Part shown: positions 52,782 to 61,553 of the stretch, in pieces | Position numbering within the stretch: the stretch's first letter is position 1 | Layout of the letters: each line of letters begins with the position of its first letter | Source: Sphingobacterium sp. LZ7M1 | GTDB taxonomy: Bacteria > Bacteroidota > Bacteroidia > Sphingobacteriales > Sphingobacteriaceae | Reading direction: 5' to 3' | Assembly: GCF_024296865.1 (NCBI RefSeq) | Contig: NZ_CP101134.1 | Coordinates: 2,666,001 to 2,730,000 of the forward strand | Length of the DNA stretch: 64,000 bases | Translations under genes and position numbers: made by a program | The notes under the pieces: generated by a model | What the model saw: the letters and a program-made list of their open reading frames with translations, nothing else | Told to the model about the DNA's origin: nothing | Databases searched by the model: none

Positions 52782-54140
52782 TTAAGCGCCTTGGTAAGGA
52801 TGTTTCCAAGGTGCCCTATATTCTCTTTTCAATCTCTTTGTAGCTTCTTCATCTCCTACACAGACTTTCTTCTCCGGATCATAGACCAATGGACGATTTA
52901 ATTCCATGGACAGGTTTGCCAGAATACAGGATGCTGTAGAGATATGTCCCTGAAGCACATCTGCAACCGGTAATGTATTTTTATCGATGGCAGAAAGCAG
53001 GTTCCGCATCTGACCTCTTGTCGCTGGTGCTGCATTGAGCTCAATCCGAGGTTCCTTCAGGTCCTCAGGGTATTGCTCTCTTTCATAGACCACATCACGC
53101 ACGACCTTCTCCCCTTTTTCCGGAATAAACTCCCATTTCATGGTACTTCCTTTCAATGTTCCCTTATCGCCATAGATTACAAATGCCCATGGGTATTCAG
53201 GATCTGCCGGCGTACCCCAGGTGCGATGGGTCCACACGCAATTCAGGTCATCGTATTCAAAAATAGCGGTCTGCGTATCGGCGATATTGGATTTCGCTTC
53301 TTTCTGCACATAGATCCCTCCTGTTGCCAATATCTTTTTGGGCCAGCCCAAACCTAACATCCAACGAACCGTATCGAACATATGCACACACATATCGCCC
53401 GTTATCCCATTTCCGTACTCCATAAATGCGCGCCACCAACCACCATGCGGAAGCCCATCGTAAGGCCGCAATGGCGCAGGACCTGTCCACATTTCATAAT
53501 CCAAGAAATCTGGAACCGGTTCTTCTGGCGGATTGGCATTGCTCTTCATATGGTAATAACAGCACATTTCCACATGCGAAATTTTACCCAACAATCCTCT
53601 CTCCACTATATTTTCCTTGGCATCGATCATATGCGGCGTACTTCTACGCTGCGTACCGATCTGAACCTTTCTATTATGCTTTCTTGCCGCTGCAACTACC
53701 GCTTCCCCCTCCATAACATCCACACTGATGGGCTTTTGCAGATACACATGTGCTCCCGATTCAATGGCAGCAATTCCGATCAGGGCATGCCAATGGTCTG
53801 GCGTACCGACCAACACCAGATCCAGCTTGTTTTCTGCCAATAGCTTTCTATAATCCGAATACTTCTTGGGTACCTTTTTGGATTTCTGCTTTTGGGAAAT
53901 CAGCTTTGCGGCTTCCTCCAGGTGCTTTTTGTCCACATCACAAACCGCAACCACCTCTACATCACTTACCTGTAGCAACCTGAACAGGTCACTTTTACCA
54001 TACCATCCGGCACCAATCAAGGCTACCGTTCTAGCTTTTAATATCTCCGCTGCAAAGCCCGCCTGCTGCAAGGCAGCAATGGACAGTAAGGCACCAGTTC
54101 CAAAAATAAATTGCCTACGATTGAGGTTTATGTTTCCCAT
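52782..54140 (-). CDS. Tat-exported Gfo/Idh/MocA-family oxidoreductase
   Basis: About 452 residues. I place the start at 54140 (MGNINLNRRQFIFGTGALLS) because this puts a Tat leader (NRRQF, then a hydrophobic stretch to QQAGFA) at the N-terminus; a longer frame from 54182 adds 14 residues. The Rossmann domain begins RTVALIGAGWYGKSDLFRLL and has VAVCDVDKKHLEEAAKL, LDLVLVGTPDHWHALIGIAAIESGAHVYLQKPISVDV with the EKP-like motif as QKP, and VQIGTQRRSTPHM. The C-terminal dimerisation domain has GGWWRAFMEYGNGITGDMCVHMFDTVRWMLGLGWP. Such periplasmic members act on sugars or inositols with tightly bound NAD(P). Substrate unknown. Confidence 0.88.
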   Translation of the reverse strand: MGNINLNRRQFIFGTGALLSIAALQQAGFAAEILKARTVALIGAGWYGKSDLFRLLQVSDVEVVAVCDVDKKHLEEAAKLISQKQKSKKVPKKYSDYRKLLAENKLDLVLVGTPDHWHALIGIAAIESGAHVYLQKPISVDVMEGEAVVAAARKHNRKVQIGTQRRSTPHMIDAKENIVERGLLGKISHVEMCCYYHMKSNANPPEEPVPDFLDYEMWTGPAPLRPYDGLPHGGWWRAFMEYGNGITGDMCVHMFDTVRWMLGLGWPKKILATGGIYVQKEAKSNIADTQTAIFEYDDLNCVWTHRTWGTPADPEYPWAFVIYGDKGTLKGSTMKWEFIPEKGEKVVRDVVYEREQYPEDLKEPRIELNAAPATRGQMRNLLSAIDKNTLPVADVLQGHISTASCILANLSMELNRPLVYDPEKKVCVGDEEATKRLKREYRAPWKHPYQGA

Positions 54141-54202
54141 AAGGATAGAGGTTTTAAGGTTTATAGCTTTTAAGATAGGCAAAAATTAAATATTAGACAA
54201 TA

Positions 54203-54233
54203 GATGTGAGATGTGAGATTTGAGATTTGAGAC
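54203..54233. repeat. 7-bp tandem repeat array
   Basis: GATGTGA twice, GATTTGA twice, then GAC. Read on the other strand it starts GTC like the arrays at 26375 and 41981. It sits about 63 bases upstream of the proposed Gfo/Idh start. Confidence 0.8.
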
Positions 54234-54261
54234 ATTTCTGGCTTGGGAGGACTGGTGTTTT

Positions 54262-54300
54262 TTTGAACCAGGATTGAATGGATGAGTGGATGGACCAAGA
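54262..54300 (+). repeat. 'TGAACCAGGATT' dispersed repeat
   Basis: TTTGAACCAGGATTGAAT, then GGATGAGTGGATGGACCAAG; it continues into CCTTCGACGCCACTCAGG at 54320, a module also seen at 48940 and 59093. Confidence 0.8.
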
Positions 54301-54485
54301 ACTGGGAACGAACTAGAATGTCCTTCGACGCCACTCAGGAAACGGGATTGGAGGATAGACCAAGATCAATTCTGATTGACGAGCGGCATCTTGGCTTTGC
54401 TTGATATCTCTCGAGACTCGGCACAGGATTATTAAACCAAAATCATTGGTGATATGCCTTTCGGTTATTAATTTATCACGCTTGG

Positions 54486-54518
54486 TAGGGACGAATCGCA
54501 TTCGCCCGCTTCATATTT
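54486..54518 (-). repeat. Palindromic module, inverted copy
   Basis: On the minus strand it reads ATATGAAGCGGGCGAATGCG followed by ATTCGTCCCTA, matching 41827-41855 with one stem difference. Confidence 0.75.
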
Positions 54519-54542
54519 GGAACATTTAATAGGATTGTATGG

Positions 54543-54868
54543 CGTACTTTCCTGCACCTTCGGTTTCCGCCACGATGTCATTCTGACGAAGGAAGAATCT
54601 CGGAATTTTACAGACTTAATCAATTACCGAAGGCATTGGCGTACAGATTCTTCACTGATCGTTCAGAATCAAAATACGCTATAGAGGGATTCAGAGTGAA
54701 ACGAAGAATCTATTGTTTTTATTTTTTTGAGATGGTTGTCATTACGAATCGTAAGATGAGTAAACTATTTCAAATAAAGAATGGATAGGTCCGAGACCCT
54801 TCGGGGAAAGCCCTCAGGGTGACACAAAAGATTTATTGAAAAACATTTCACCCCCGCTGGGGGTTTTC
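54543..54868 (+). repeat. Composite dispersed repeat lacking the variable hairpin
   Basis: Co-linear with the inverted copy at 41430-41800 from CGTACTTTCCTGC to the CACCCCC-GCT-GGGGGTT hairpin. Unlike the copies at 41.7, 48.4 and 55.4 kb, it goes straight from TTGGCGTACAG into ATTCTTCACTGATC: the hairpin module between two CGTACAG repeats is absent. Confidence 0.78.
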
Positions 54869-54869
54869 A

Positions 54870-55040
54870 AAACAAACTCCATCCTTCCAAAGGAAGTCCT
54901 TTAGCAACCGGCTCATTTCCAATGGCGGAAAAATGGAAAGAATGCCGTTGCCCTGCGCGATGGGATTGCTAAAATAATTGAACCCTTCTAGGGTTCTTTT
55001 TATTACAGGAATTCCGCATTGATAATGAGTTAAGGAACAT
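54870..55040 (+). repeat. R1 repeat, variant with GAACCC hairpin
   Basis: Starts with CTTCC-AAA-GGAAG and the CTCATTTCCAATGGCGG block, but after GATGGGATTG it continues CTAAAATAATTGAACCCTTC, TAGGGTTCTTTTT and GAGTTAAGGAACATTTC instead of the ATCAAAA hairpin. The same variant occurs inverted at 59230-59378. Confidence 0.78.
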
Positions 55041-55298
55041 TTCCCTTCCGAAGGAAGCCCTTTAGCCCCGGCTCATTTCCAATGGCGGAAAAATGGAAAG
55101 GATGCCGTTGCCCTGTGGGATGGGATTGGCCTTGGAATGCTTTCAAAAAATTCTCCATCAAAAGGGAGAATTTTGAAGGAAGATATTCCCGACAACAAGG
55201 CATTCTTGTCCATGTGCGGATGACCGTGCGAAAAGCCATCTTAAATGAGCCGAAGCCTTTTGGTTACTTTTGGGCTTCAAAAGTAACGAAGAAAAATT
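55041..55298 (+). repeat. R1 repeat, full copy with variable-stem hairpin
   Basis: Direct copy of 48641-48898: CTTCC-GAA-GGAAG, the CTCATTTCCAATGGCGG block, GATGGGATTGGCCTTGGAAT, a hairpin with the same loop but a different stem (55147-55174), GATATTCCCGACA, GCGAAAAGCCATCTTAAAT and a GTTACTTTTG hairpin (55263-55287). Confidence 0.8.
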
Positions 55299-55326
55299 GG
55301 TATCCGTGAGCTCCTTCGTCGGTTTG

Positions 55327-55351
55327 GTTACTTTTGCGCATCAAAAGTAAC
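55327..55351. repeat. GTTACTTTTG hairpin, second copy
   Basis: GTTACTTTTG-CGCAT-CAAAAGTAAC is a perfect 10-bp stem 64 bases from an identical stem with the loop GGCTT (55263-55287). A shorter relative with the stem GTTACTTTT is at 48874-48897. Confidence 0.8.
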
Positions 55352-55395
55352 GAAGAAAATTATTTGAAATTCAACTTGTCAATGGTTCGAAAGAA

Positions 55396-55526
55396 AGATC
55401 TCGGAAATTTACGGACTTAATCAATTACGGATGGCATTGGCGTACAGGTCCTCAATCTTCGATTGAGTATGACAAGGTCATAAGGTGGAGATCCGTACAG
55501 ATTCCTCACTGATCGTTCAGAATAAA
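55396..55526 (+). repeat. Composite dispersed repeat, partial copy
   Basis: Begins with a block matching 54595-54646 (CTCGGAA...GACTTAATCAATTACGGA...CATTGGCGTACAG), then a variable-stem hairpin (55451-55467), a second CGTACAG and TTCCTCACTGATCGTTCAGA, where it stops. Confidence 0.75.
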
Positions 55527-55947
55527 AATGCAAATGAGGTATTCAAACAATTCGATAAGGCCAATATTACTTAATGGGGAATCACCCTCATAATCCCCCA
55601 CAAGTAACATTAATTCAATTTACTAAACGAGAATCTTAGGTTTCAGTAAAAATTACTGGTTGATTATTCGTTTATGTCCTAACGCGCTAACTCGTTATTG
55701 TATAAACATACAGGACAAACAAAAATAATAAAAACTTACTAATGTTGTATTTTATTGATTTTCATAGGTATAAAGCAGTGCTATAGGTAATATTTTACCG
55801 TTTATATCACAAAAATAACATAGAATATCATACAAATAAAATTAATAAGTATATACATATTAAATAAAAGTATATTCAACTGATAATCAGGGACAAAAAA
55901 ATTAATAACTAATGTCACATGGAATAAAAAATGATTTGATGGGATGG

Positions 55948-56040
55948 TTTGAACCAGGATTGTGGTCAAATATAGCCTATATCGCCACGTTTTACCAATG
56001 ATCTTGGTCTATCCTCACATCCCGAACATCCTGGTTCAAA
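55948..56040. repeat. 'TGAACCAGGATT' repeat, inverted pair
   Basis: TTTGAACCAGGATTG at 55949 and, inverted, CATCCTGGTTCAAA at 56027, with CTTGGTCTATCCTCACATCC between. The two face each other across about 65 bases. Confidence 0.7.
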
Positions 56041-56142
56041 ACCCGATCTATGCAATCCCCTAGAAACATGTCGCCCTCCTTTTTCCCTATCAGGTAACAG
56101 AAATTAAACATCCCTTCCCCCTATTATTAATCAATAATTTAA

Positions 56143-56150
56143 TACATTTG
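56143..56150 (+). promoter_or_regulatory. -7 promoter box of the DUF5916 gene
   Basis: TACATTTG matches the Bacteroidota TAnnTTTG consensus and lies 42 bases before the start codon. No clear -33 box was found. Confidence 0.45.
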
Positions 56151-56192
56151 GCACGATCGATTTAAAACCTCGTGTTTTCCTAAACTCAACCG

Positions 56193-58853
56193 ATGAAATA
56201 CGTACTGTCATTAATCTTACTCTTCCATATAAGCTTTGCATTCTGTCAAGATGAGCGTAAGCCTGTTGTATCTTTTGAAGATGCCTACAAACGGGATTAC
56301 CAAGCCACCAAAATCTCGGAACATCAACCTAAGGTCGATGGAAAACTGGATGAAGACCTCTGGCAGAACCAAGGGGTCTGGTCGGAGAAATTTTCCCAGG
56401 TTATCCCCTTTGAACGGGCACATACCGGCTCGTGGACCAAAATGAAGATCTTTTACGATGACAAGAACATCTATGTTGGGGTTTATTGCAAGGACATCCA
56501 CCCTGAGACCATGAACGCCTTTATCGGAAACCGGGACGACAACAGCAATGGCGACCTGATCAGTATTGCCTTCGACCCTTACCACGATTACCGCGCTGCC
56601 GTGGAATTCAATATCAACCTTGGTGGTAATAAAACAGACCTTACGGTAACCGACAAACTATCGGTCAACCTTTCCTGGAATGCCGTATGGGAAGGCCGTA
56701 CCCATCAAGACCTGGCCGATTCCAGCTGGACCGCGGAACTGAGAATCCCATTCAACCAGATCCGATACAACCAAAAGAACGACGACATTATCTGGGGACT
56801 GCATGTCCGCCGGATAATCCGCCGAAATAACGAGGTACAGAACTGGTCCATGATCCCGATCAAGAACAATGGGCATGTGTTCTCCTTCGGAACCATGCAT
56901 GGCATGCAGGACCTACCAAAACCTAAAGGGATTGAGTTCTTGCCCTATGTGATGAACAAAATGATCCGCGAACCAAAGATCGCCAACAGTCCCTATCAAG
57001 ATGGTAACCGCTGGAAACCAAATGCGGGTCTGGATGCTAAATTCGCCATTTCAGATTATACCATGGACCTTTCCATCAATCCTGACTATGGTCAGGTCGA
57101 ACTGGATCCTTCTGTCATGAACCTAACTGCCTACGAGGTATTTTATGAAGAAAAAAGACCCTTCTTTTTGGAAGGAAAGCATATTTTGGAATTTGACAAC
57201 AATGAAGGCGGAATGATGTTCTATTCCCGCCGGATCGGTTCCAGATCTCGATATCAATACCCATTGGTAGACAATCAGCAGATCTTTGCCAGCAGCACCG
57301 ATTTCGTGCCCATCCTTGGTGCCATGAAACTTACCGGAACAAACCGCAAAGGTCTTACCATAGGGATCTTGGAAAGTATAACCGCCAAGACTTCCCAAAA
57401 GGTGACCCAGCTCGGTTCTGCTGAGGAACGGATACAAACCGAACCATTGACCAACTATACCGTAGCCAGGGTGCAGAAAAACTGGGACGGAAATACCCTT
57501 TTGGGCGGTATGATCACTTCGGTAAACCGCAAGATGGATGCTCCGCATCTAGAGGAGTTCCTGGTTAAAGACGCTTTTACCGCTGGAGTTGACTTTACCA
57601 AGTATTTCTCCAATCGCCTCTATTATGTGGAAACCAAAGCCATGTACAGTACGCTTTCGGGAACGAAAGATGCCTTAATGGCCACCAAGACCAATGCCAC
57701 GCACTTCTTCCAACGAAAATCGGGAGCAGAATACCTCAACATGAATCCAGACGCCACTTCTCTTAGTGGAACCGGCGGATACATCAAGGCCGGGAAAAAG
57801 GGAAATGCCCAATGGAACTATGCGGAAACCTTTAGCTGGTCCTCCCCTGGTTTCGATTTAAATGAGGTCGGTTACCTTAAACAAACCGACTATAAACTGA
57901 ACGAATCGGAACTTGCTTTCCGCAAGACCGATCCATGGGGACCTTTCCGCGCTGCTGGTATCACCTTGACCCAAAGGAACGTTTGGAACTATGGTGGCAA
58001 GGCCATGGACAACAACCTTGCAGTCCGCTTTAGAAGCTTGACCATCAAGCGAAGAATAGAAATGGACCTAAAGGAAGCCTTTAGCTGGAACTCAGTTGAC
58101 AGCCGCATGCTCCGCGGTGGTTATGACCTTCGCTATAACCCGAACTTTACGAGTACTTTCTCCATGAACTCCGACCGTGCAAAACGTATTTTCATCAAGG
58201 TTGACTACGACGGCAAGCATTTCCTGGACGGAGAAACAAGATACAATGAAATCAGACCGTCCCTGACTTTCCGCTTAGGAAACCATATACATTTGGTTAC
58301 GCAATTCAACTATGCCTGGAACAAGGATAACTTGCAATATGTAAGCAGCAGTGAGCTCCCTAGCATCAATGCTGATGAAGTGACCTATGTGATGGGAAGG
58401 ATGCGGCAGGAGACCTATGGATTTACCTTTAGGCTGCAGGGCAACATCACCCCTGACCTTTCCATTCAATATTATGGCTCACCGTTTACATCGACAGCGC
58501 AATACGATCGATTTAAGTACGCCACAAATACCCTTTCCAGAACCTATTCTGAGCGATTCCAAGAATTCAGTCCGGAGCAGATCAGCTATGCAGATGGTAT
58601 GTACAGTGTAGGCACCGGTGCACAAGCAGGAAGCTTCAAGGATCCAAATTTCAGTTTCAATGAATTCCGTTCCAATTTGGTAGCACGCTGGGAATACCTG
58701 CCCGGTTCTACCCTTTACCTCGTTTGGGAGCATAACAGATCCGGCAGGATGCCAGTTTACCAACCCGGTTGGGGCAGCAACCTCGATAACATCTGGCGAA
58801 TTGCTCCGACGAATACATTTATGCTGAAGCTGAACTATTGGATCGGCTGGTAG
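56193..58853 (+). CDS. DUF5916 protein with CBM9-like domain
   Basis: An 886-residue exported protein with a short signal (MKYVLSLILLFHISFAFCQ). Residues about 40-230 form a carbohydrate-binding family 9-like domain (ISEHQPKVDGKLDEDLWQNQG, IFYDDKNIYVGVYCKD, WTAELRIPFNQIRY). From about 250 onwards it has the DUF5916 region with MDLSINPDYGQVELDPSVMNLTAYEVFYEEKRPFFLEG, FYSRRIGSR and aromatic strands to the C-terminal LKLNYWIGW, in keeping with an outer-membrane barrel. The family is common in Bacteroidota and has no known function; a role at the outer membrane is inference. GC content is visibly higher than in the operon that follows (27 G/C in 58021-58080). Confidence 0.88.
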   Translation: MKYVLSLILLFHISFAFCQDERKPVVSFEDAYKRDYQATKISEHQPKVDGKLDEDLWQNQGVWSEKFSQVIPFERAHTGSWTKMKIFYDDKNIYVGVYCKDIHPETMNAFIGNRDDNSNGDLISIAFDPYHDYRAAVEFNINLGGNKTDLTVTDKLSVNLSWNAVWEGRTHQDLADSSWTAELRIPFNQIRYNQKNDDIIWGLHVRRIIRRNNEVQNWSMIPIKNNGHVFSFGTMHGMQDLPKPKGIEFLPYVMNKMIREPKIANSPYQDGNRWKPNAGLDAKFAISDYTMDLSINPDYGQVELDPSVMNLTAYEVFYEEKRPFFLEGKHILEFDNNEGGMMFYSRRIGSRSRYQYPLVDNQQIFASSTDFVPILGAMKLTGTNRKGLTIGILESITAKTSQKVTQLGSAEERIQTEPLTNYTVARVQKNWDGNTLLGGMITSVNRKMDAPHLEEFLVKDAFTAGVDFTKYFSNRLYYVETKAMYSTLSGTKDALMATKTNATHFFQRKSGAEYLNMNPDATSLSGTGGYIKAGKKGNAQWNYAETFSWSSPGFDLNEVGYLKQTDYKLNESELAFRKTDPWGPFRAAGITLTQRNVWNYGGKAMDNNLAVRFRSLTIKRRIEMDLKEAFSWNSVDSRMLRGGYDLRYNPNFTSTFSMNSDRAKRIFIKVDYDGKHFLDGETRYNEIRPSLTFRLGNHIHLVTQFNYAWNKDNLQYVSSSELPSINADEVTYVMGRMRQETYGFTFRLQGNITPDLSIQYYGSPFTSTAQYDRFKYATNTLSRTYSERFQEFSPEQISYADGMYSVGTGAQAGSFKDPNFSFNEFRSNLVARWEYLPGSTLYLVWEHNRSGRMPVYQPGWGSNLDNIWRIAPTNTFMLKLNYWIGW

Positions 58854-59033
58854 GAACAACTGCATGATCATCGAGCGGCGTCGAGATGACCTCTACCGTA
58901 TTCCGAAGAATCATCGAGCGGCACCTCGGCTTCGCTAACCTACGAGACCAGGAAACAGGATCATTGCCAGAATTTCATTCTGCAAAAATTATCACATTTT
59001 GCAAGGTCGATTTGCATTCTCCCGCCCATGCAT

Positions 59034-59137
59034 TTGAACCAGGATTAATGGGATGGGAGGATAGACCATGATCTGGTAAGGAACCAGGATGCCCTTCGAC
59101 GCCGCTCAGGGTACAGGATGAGAGGATGGGCCAAGAT
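59034..59137 (+). repeat. 'TGAACCAGGATT' dispersed repeat, two copies
   Basis: TTTGAACCAGGATTAATG, then GGATGGGAGGATAGACCATG, then a second GAACCAGGAT joined to GCCCTTCGACGCCGCTCAGG and GGATGAGAGGATGGGCCAAG. Confidence 0.78.
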
Positions 59138-59229
59138 CAATGGTCGAGCGGCATCTCGGCTTCGATCGATGATCGCCGAAAAGCCTACCAATCCCATTGT
59201 TACTTTTGGATCGCAAATTAACCACCCCG

Positions 59230-59378
59230 CTTCCGTCAGAAGAGAAATGTTCCTTAACTCACTTACAATGCAGAATTCTTGCAAAAAAGAACCCTAGAAG
59301 GGTTCAATTATTTTAGCAATCCCATCGCACAGGGCATCGGCATTCTTTCCATTTTTCCGCCATTGGAAATGAGCATCC
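59230..59378 (-). repeat. R1 repeat, inverted variant copy
   Basis: On the minus strand it matches 54914-55040: CTCATTTCCAATGGCGG, AATGCCGATGCCCTGTGCGA, GATTGCTAAAATAATTGAAC, CCTTCTAGGGTTC, GAGTTAAGGAACATTTC. Confidence 0.78.
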
Positions 59379-59463
59379 GAGCTCTTTTTAAGCCCCCTTT
59401 CTTCAGAAAATTAAACTACTGAGTTATTGTTGTAAAATGAATGTAATTAAAAAAATAAATTAA

Positions 59464-59479
59464 TTACGGAAAACCGTAA
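59464..59479. promoter_or_regulatory. Palindrome upstream of the DUF4407 operon
   Basis: TTACGG-AAAA-CCGTAA, a perfect 6-bp inverted repeat 111 bases before the first gene of the operon. It may be an operator; no adjacent regulator gene is visible. Confidence 0.35.
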
Positions 59480-59589
59480 AACCCTTTGATTCATCCTTTA
59501 TATTTTTACATAATTATTAACTAACTTCATTTTTTGAGAAATCAAACGATCAAAATTGAAAACTATCATTAATTATTAGGTGTGAAATT

Positions 59590-60069
59590 ATGAAAATACT
59601 TGATACTATACCTATTCTTTGGTTTTCATTAAGAAATGAGATCAAATTAATTATTAAGAAATTCAAGTGTTTATTCCAAAACACAAAATTCCACTTAGAA
59701 TACTTTGACTTTGAATACATTAATTCAAAGGGAATAATGGTAATCCATTACAAGACAAGGGGGTTATTTTATATAAAAATTCAAAATTTAAAAATATACA
59801 AAGGCAAAGGTCGAATTGTCTTAAACCTTGAAAATCTAGATGTTTCAAAAGGATTACAAATTATTTTCTTCGGTCATAGAAAAAAACATACAGAAATTAT
59901 TGAAGTCATAGATGTTATTAATAGTCAATATAATACATTTCGGCCCAAATTTCTACCAAATATTTATGACCTACAAAAATTCAAAATTAAAAATACAGGA
60001 AATTTCCAAAAGTATTCTTTACATAATACTTCAACAATAAATCAAACCCCTAAGTATAAAATAAGATAA
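59590..60069 (+). CDS. Hypothetical protein, first gene of a DUF4407 operon
   Basis: A 159-residue basic protein without a recognised domain. It has a weakly hydrophobic amphipathic N-terminus (MKILDTIPILWFSLRNEIKLI) but no signal peptide. The middle (about 36-95) looks beta-rich: FHLEYFDFEYINSKGIMVIHYKTRGLFYIKIQNLKIYKGKG. The last 30 residues are polar and low-complexity. It lies 5 bp upstream of the DUF4407 gene, and AT content is high as in the rest of the operon. Probably a cytoplasmic, perhaps membrane-associated, partner of the membrane proteins; no function can be assigned. Confidence 0.7.
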   Translation: MKILDTIPILWFSLRNEIKLIIKKFKCLFQNTKFHLEYFDFEYINSKGIMVIHYKTRGLFYIKIQNLKIYKGKGRIVLNLENLDVSKGLQIIFFGHRKKHTEIIEVIDVINSQYNTFRPKFLPNIYDLQKFKIKNTGNFQKYSLHNTSTINQTPKYKIR

Positions 60070-60074
60070 TTTTT

Positions 60075-61541
60075 ATGGATTCACAATTTTACAACACCAG
60101 AAAACCTGGAAAGTTTATTAAATTTTTATGGGCCTCTGCTGGAGGTGATCAATTCATACTAGAACGATCAACCTATAGTGATCAGGTGAAATATGCTTGT
60201 TTGGGAGGAATAGTCTTCGCTACTGGATTAATGGCAGGACTTTCTGGAGGATATGCATTTTATACAATCTTTGAACCGAGAGGAAATGTTTTAACAAATC
60301 CAATTCATTTGCCAACTATCTTATTAGCAATTGTTTTTGGATTAATATGGGGTTTAATGATTTTTAATTTAGACCGCTTTATAGTAGCCGCCACAGGAAA
60401 AGGTGATGGTACAGAAAAAATAACCTGGGACGAAATCAAAGGAGCCTTACCTCGAATAATAATGGGAATGATAATCGCAATCAGCATTTCTAAACCAGTG
60501 GAGATAAGAATGTTTAAGACAGAAATTGACACTGAATTAAGAAAAATCCAAATTCAGAAACAAACGGAATATGCGGCGGAAGTGGACAAGACTTTTGCAG
60601 AAAGAGAAAAAAACTTAGACCTTGATTTCCAAAAACTAAACAAAGAACAAGCTGCTTTAATCCAAAAAATAAATGAATACGACGATAGGTTCCAAAGTGA
60701 AATGACTGAAGGTCAAGGAGGACGAGGTAAAGGTGAAGGACCTGTAGCCTTAGCATTAAGACGAGAAAGGGAAAATGCAGAAAATCAATTACTCCGTTTC
60801 AATGAACTAAACGCTGCAGAATTTAAGGTACTTCAAGAAAGAAAAGAGGATTTAAGAAAAAAGAAAGAAGAAGAGCGACAAAACAATGAAAAAGCTGCCA
60901 ACGGATTAGATGGATTGTTGGAAAGGATAAAAATTGCCCATCAAGTAGCTGGATTTTCAATTACATTGTTTATTACGTTACTTTTTATGGCAATTGAACT
61001 TACTCCTATTTTCTTCAAATTAATGTTAACCAAAACCCCTTATGATTATCTAAAAGAAAATATAGAAGATTTAATGATGGCGAATAATGGGATCGAAATA
61101 CGCTATGACTATTATGAAGATAAAAAAGGATTAGAGCGACATTTAGTTATTAACCACGCTGCAGATATTAAATTATATGAGAAGATAAAGGAATCTGATA
61201 TTCAAAAAGAACTCTCTGATTATGCAATTAAGCAATTCAAAGAGAAGGAAAAAGAAATTATTGACAACAATCCACAACTCTATATTAAGAAAAACACAGA
61301 TTTAAAATCTAGAAAAGAATTTGAAGAAGAATTATCTAAAGAAATCCTAGAATATTCCCAACAGTTAGACTCAAAGCTTCAAAAAGAGTTGATTTCATTA
61401 GCATTTGCCAGAAAGAAACAAATAGAAGAATCTATAGTAATCAATAATCCAGATGAATATATAGAAAGTGTTATGCAAAAAAATGAAACAACAATTGAAG
61501 GAGAAACTGCCCTAGACTCGGAGGAACGAGAAATCGTTTAA
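60075..61541 (+). CDS. DUF4407 membrane protein
   Basis: A 488-residue DUF4407 protein. The N-terminus has the family block FIKFLWASAGGDQFILE (about 14-30). Four membrane segments are predicted at about 40-64, 79-98, 124-142 and 291-314. The family motif NLDRFIV lies at 98-104 just after segment 2, and ISISKP ends segment 3. Residues about 145-285 are a long charged coiled coil, presumably extracytoplasmic (RKIQIQKQTEYAAEV...ERKEDLRKKKEEERQNNE), with a Gly-rich break TEGQGGRGKGEG near 215. After IELTPIFFKLMLTK comes a 165-residue charged C-terminal region. Function of DUF4407 is unknown. Confidence 0.88.
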   Translation: MDSQFYNTRKPGKFIKFLWASAGGDQFILERSTYSDQVKYACLGGIVFATGLMAGLSGGYAFYTIFEPRGNVLTNPIHLPTILLAIVFGLIWGLMIFNLDRFIVAATGKGDGTEKITWDEIKGALPRIIMGMIIAISISKPVEIRMFKTEIDTELRKIQIQKQTEYAAEVDKTFAEREKNLDLDFQKLNKEQAALIQKINEYDDRFQSEMTEGQGGRGKGEGPVALALRRERENAENQLLRFNELNAAEFKVLQERKEDLRKKKEEERQNNEKAANGLDGLLERIKIAHQVAGFSITLFITLLFMAIELTPIFFKLMLTKTPYDYLKENIEDLMMANNGIEIRYDYYEDKKGLERHLVINHAADIKLYEKIKESDIQKELSDYAIKQFKEKEKEIIDNNPQLYIKKNTDLKSRKEFEEELSKEILEYSQQLDSKLQKELISLAFARKKQIEESIVINNPDEYIESVMQKNETTIEGETALDSEEREIV

Positions 61542-61553
61542 AAGAACTCATTA

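Larger units (their letters stand above)
54183..56192. other. 2-kb intergenic region, mostly repeats
   Basis: No credible CDS, tRNA or rRNA. From 54203 to about 55530 it is a chain of dispersed repeat modules listed separately. From about 55560 to 55920 it is strongly AT-rich with no recognisable feature. From 55948 to 56040 lies another pair of 'TGAACCAGGATT' modules in opposite orientations, then the promoter of the DUF5916 gene. Confidence 0.7.
58854..59589. other. Intergenic region with repeats and the upstream region of the last operon
   Basis: About 736 bases without a credible CDS. It holds degenerate ATCATCGAGCGGC repeats (58865-58920), 'TGAACCAGGATT' modules (59034-59137) and an inverted R1 copy (59230-59378). 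The last 190 bases are AT-rich and contain a palindrome at 59464-59479. Confidence 0.65.

Noticed and set aside
53382..53843. 153-codon plus-strand frame inside the Gfo/Idh gene
   Set aside because: It is a shadow of a well-conserved coding gene on the minus strand, and its translation is rich in Cys/His/Pro without domain structure.
56217..56585. 122-codon minus-strand frame inside the DUF5916 gene
   Set aside because: It lies wholly within a signal-peptide and CBM9-like coding region on the plus strand and has no supporting context.
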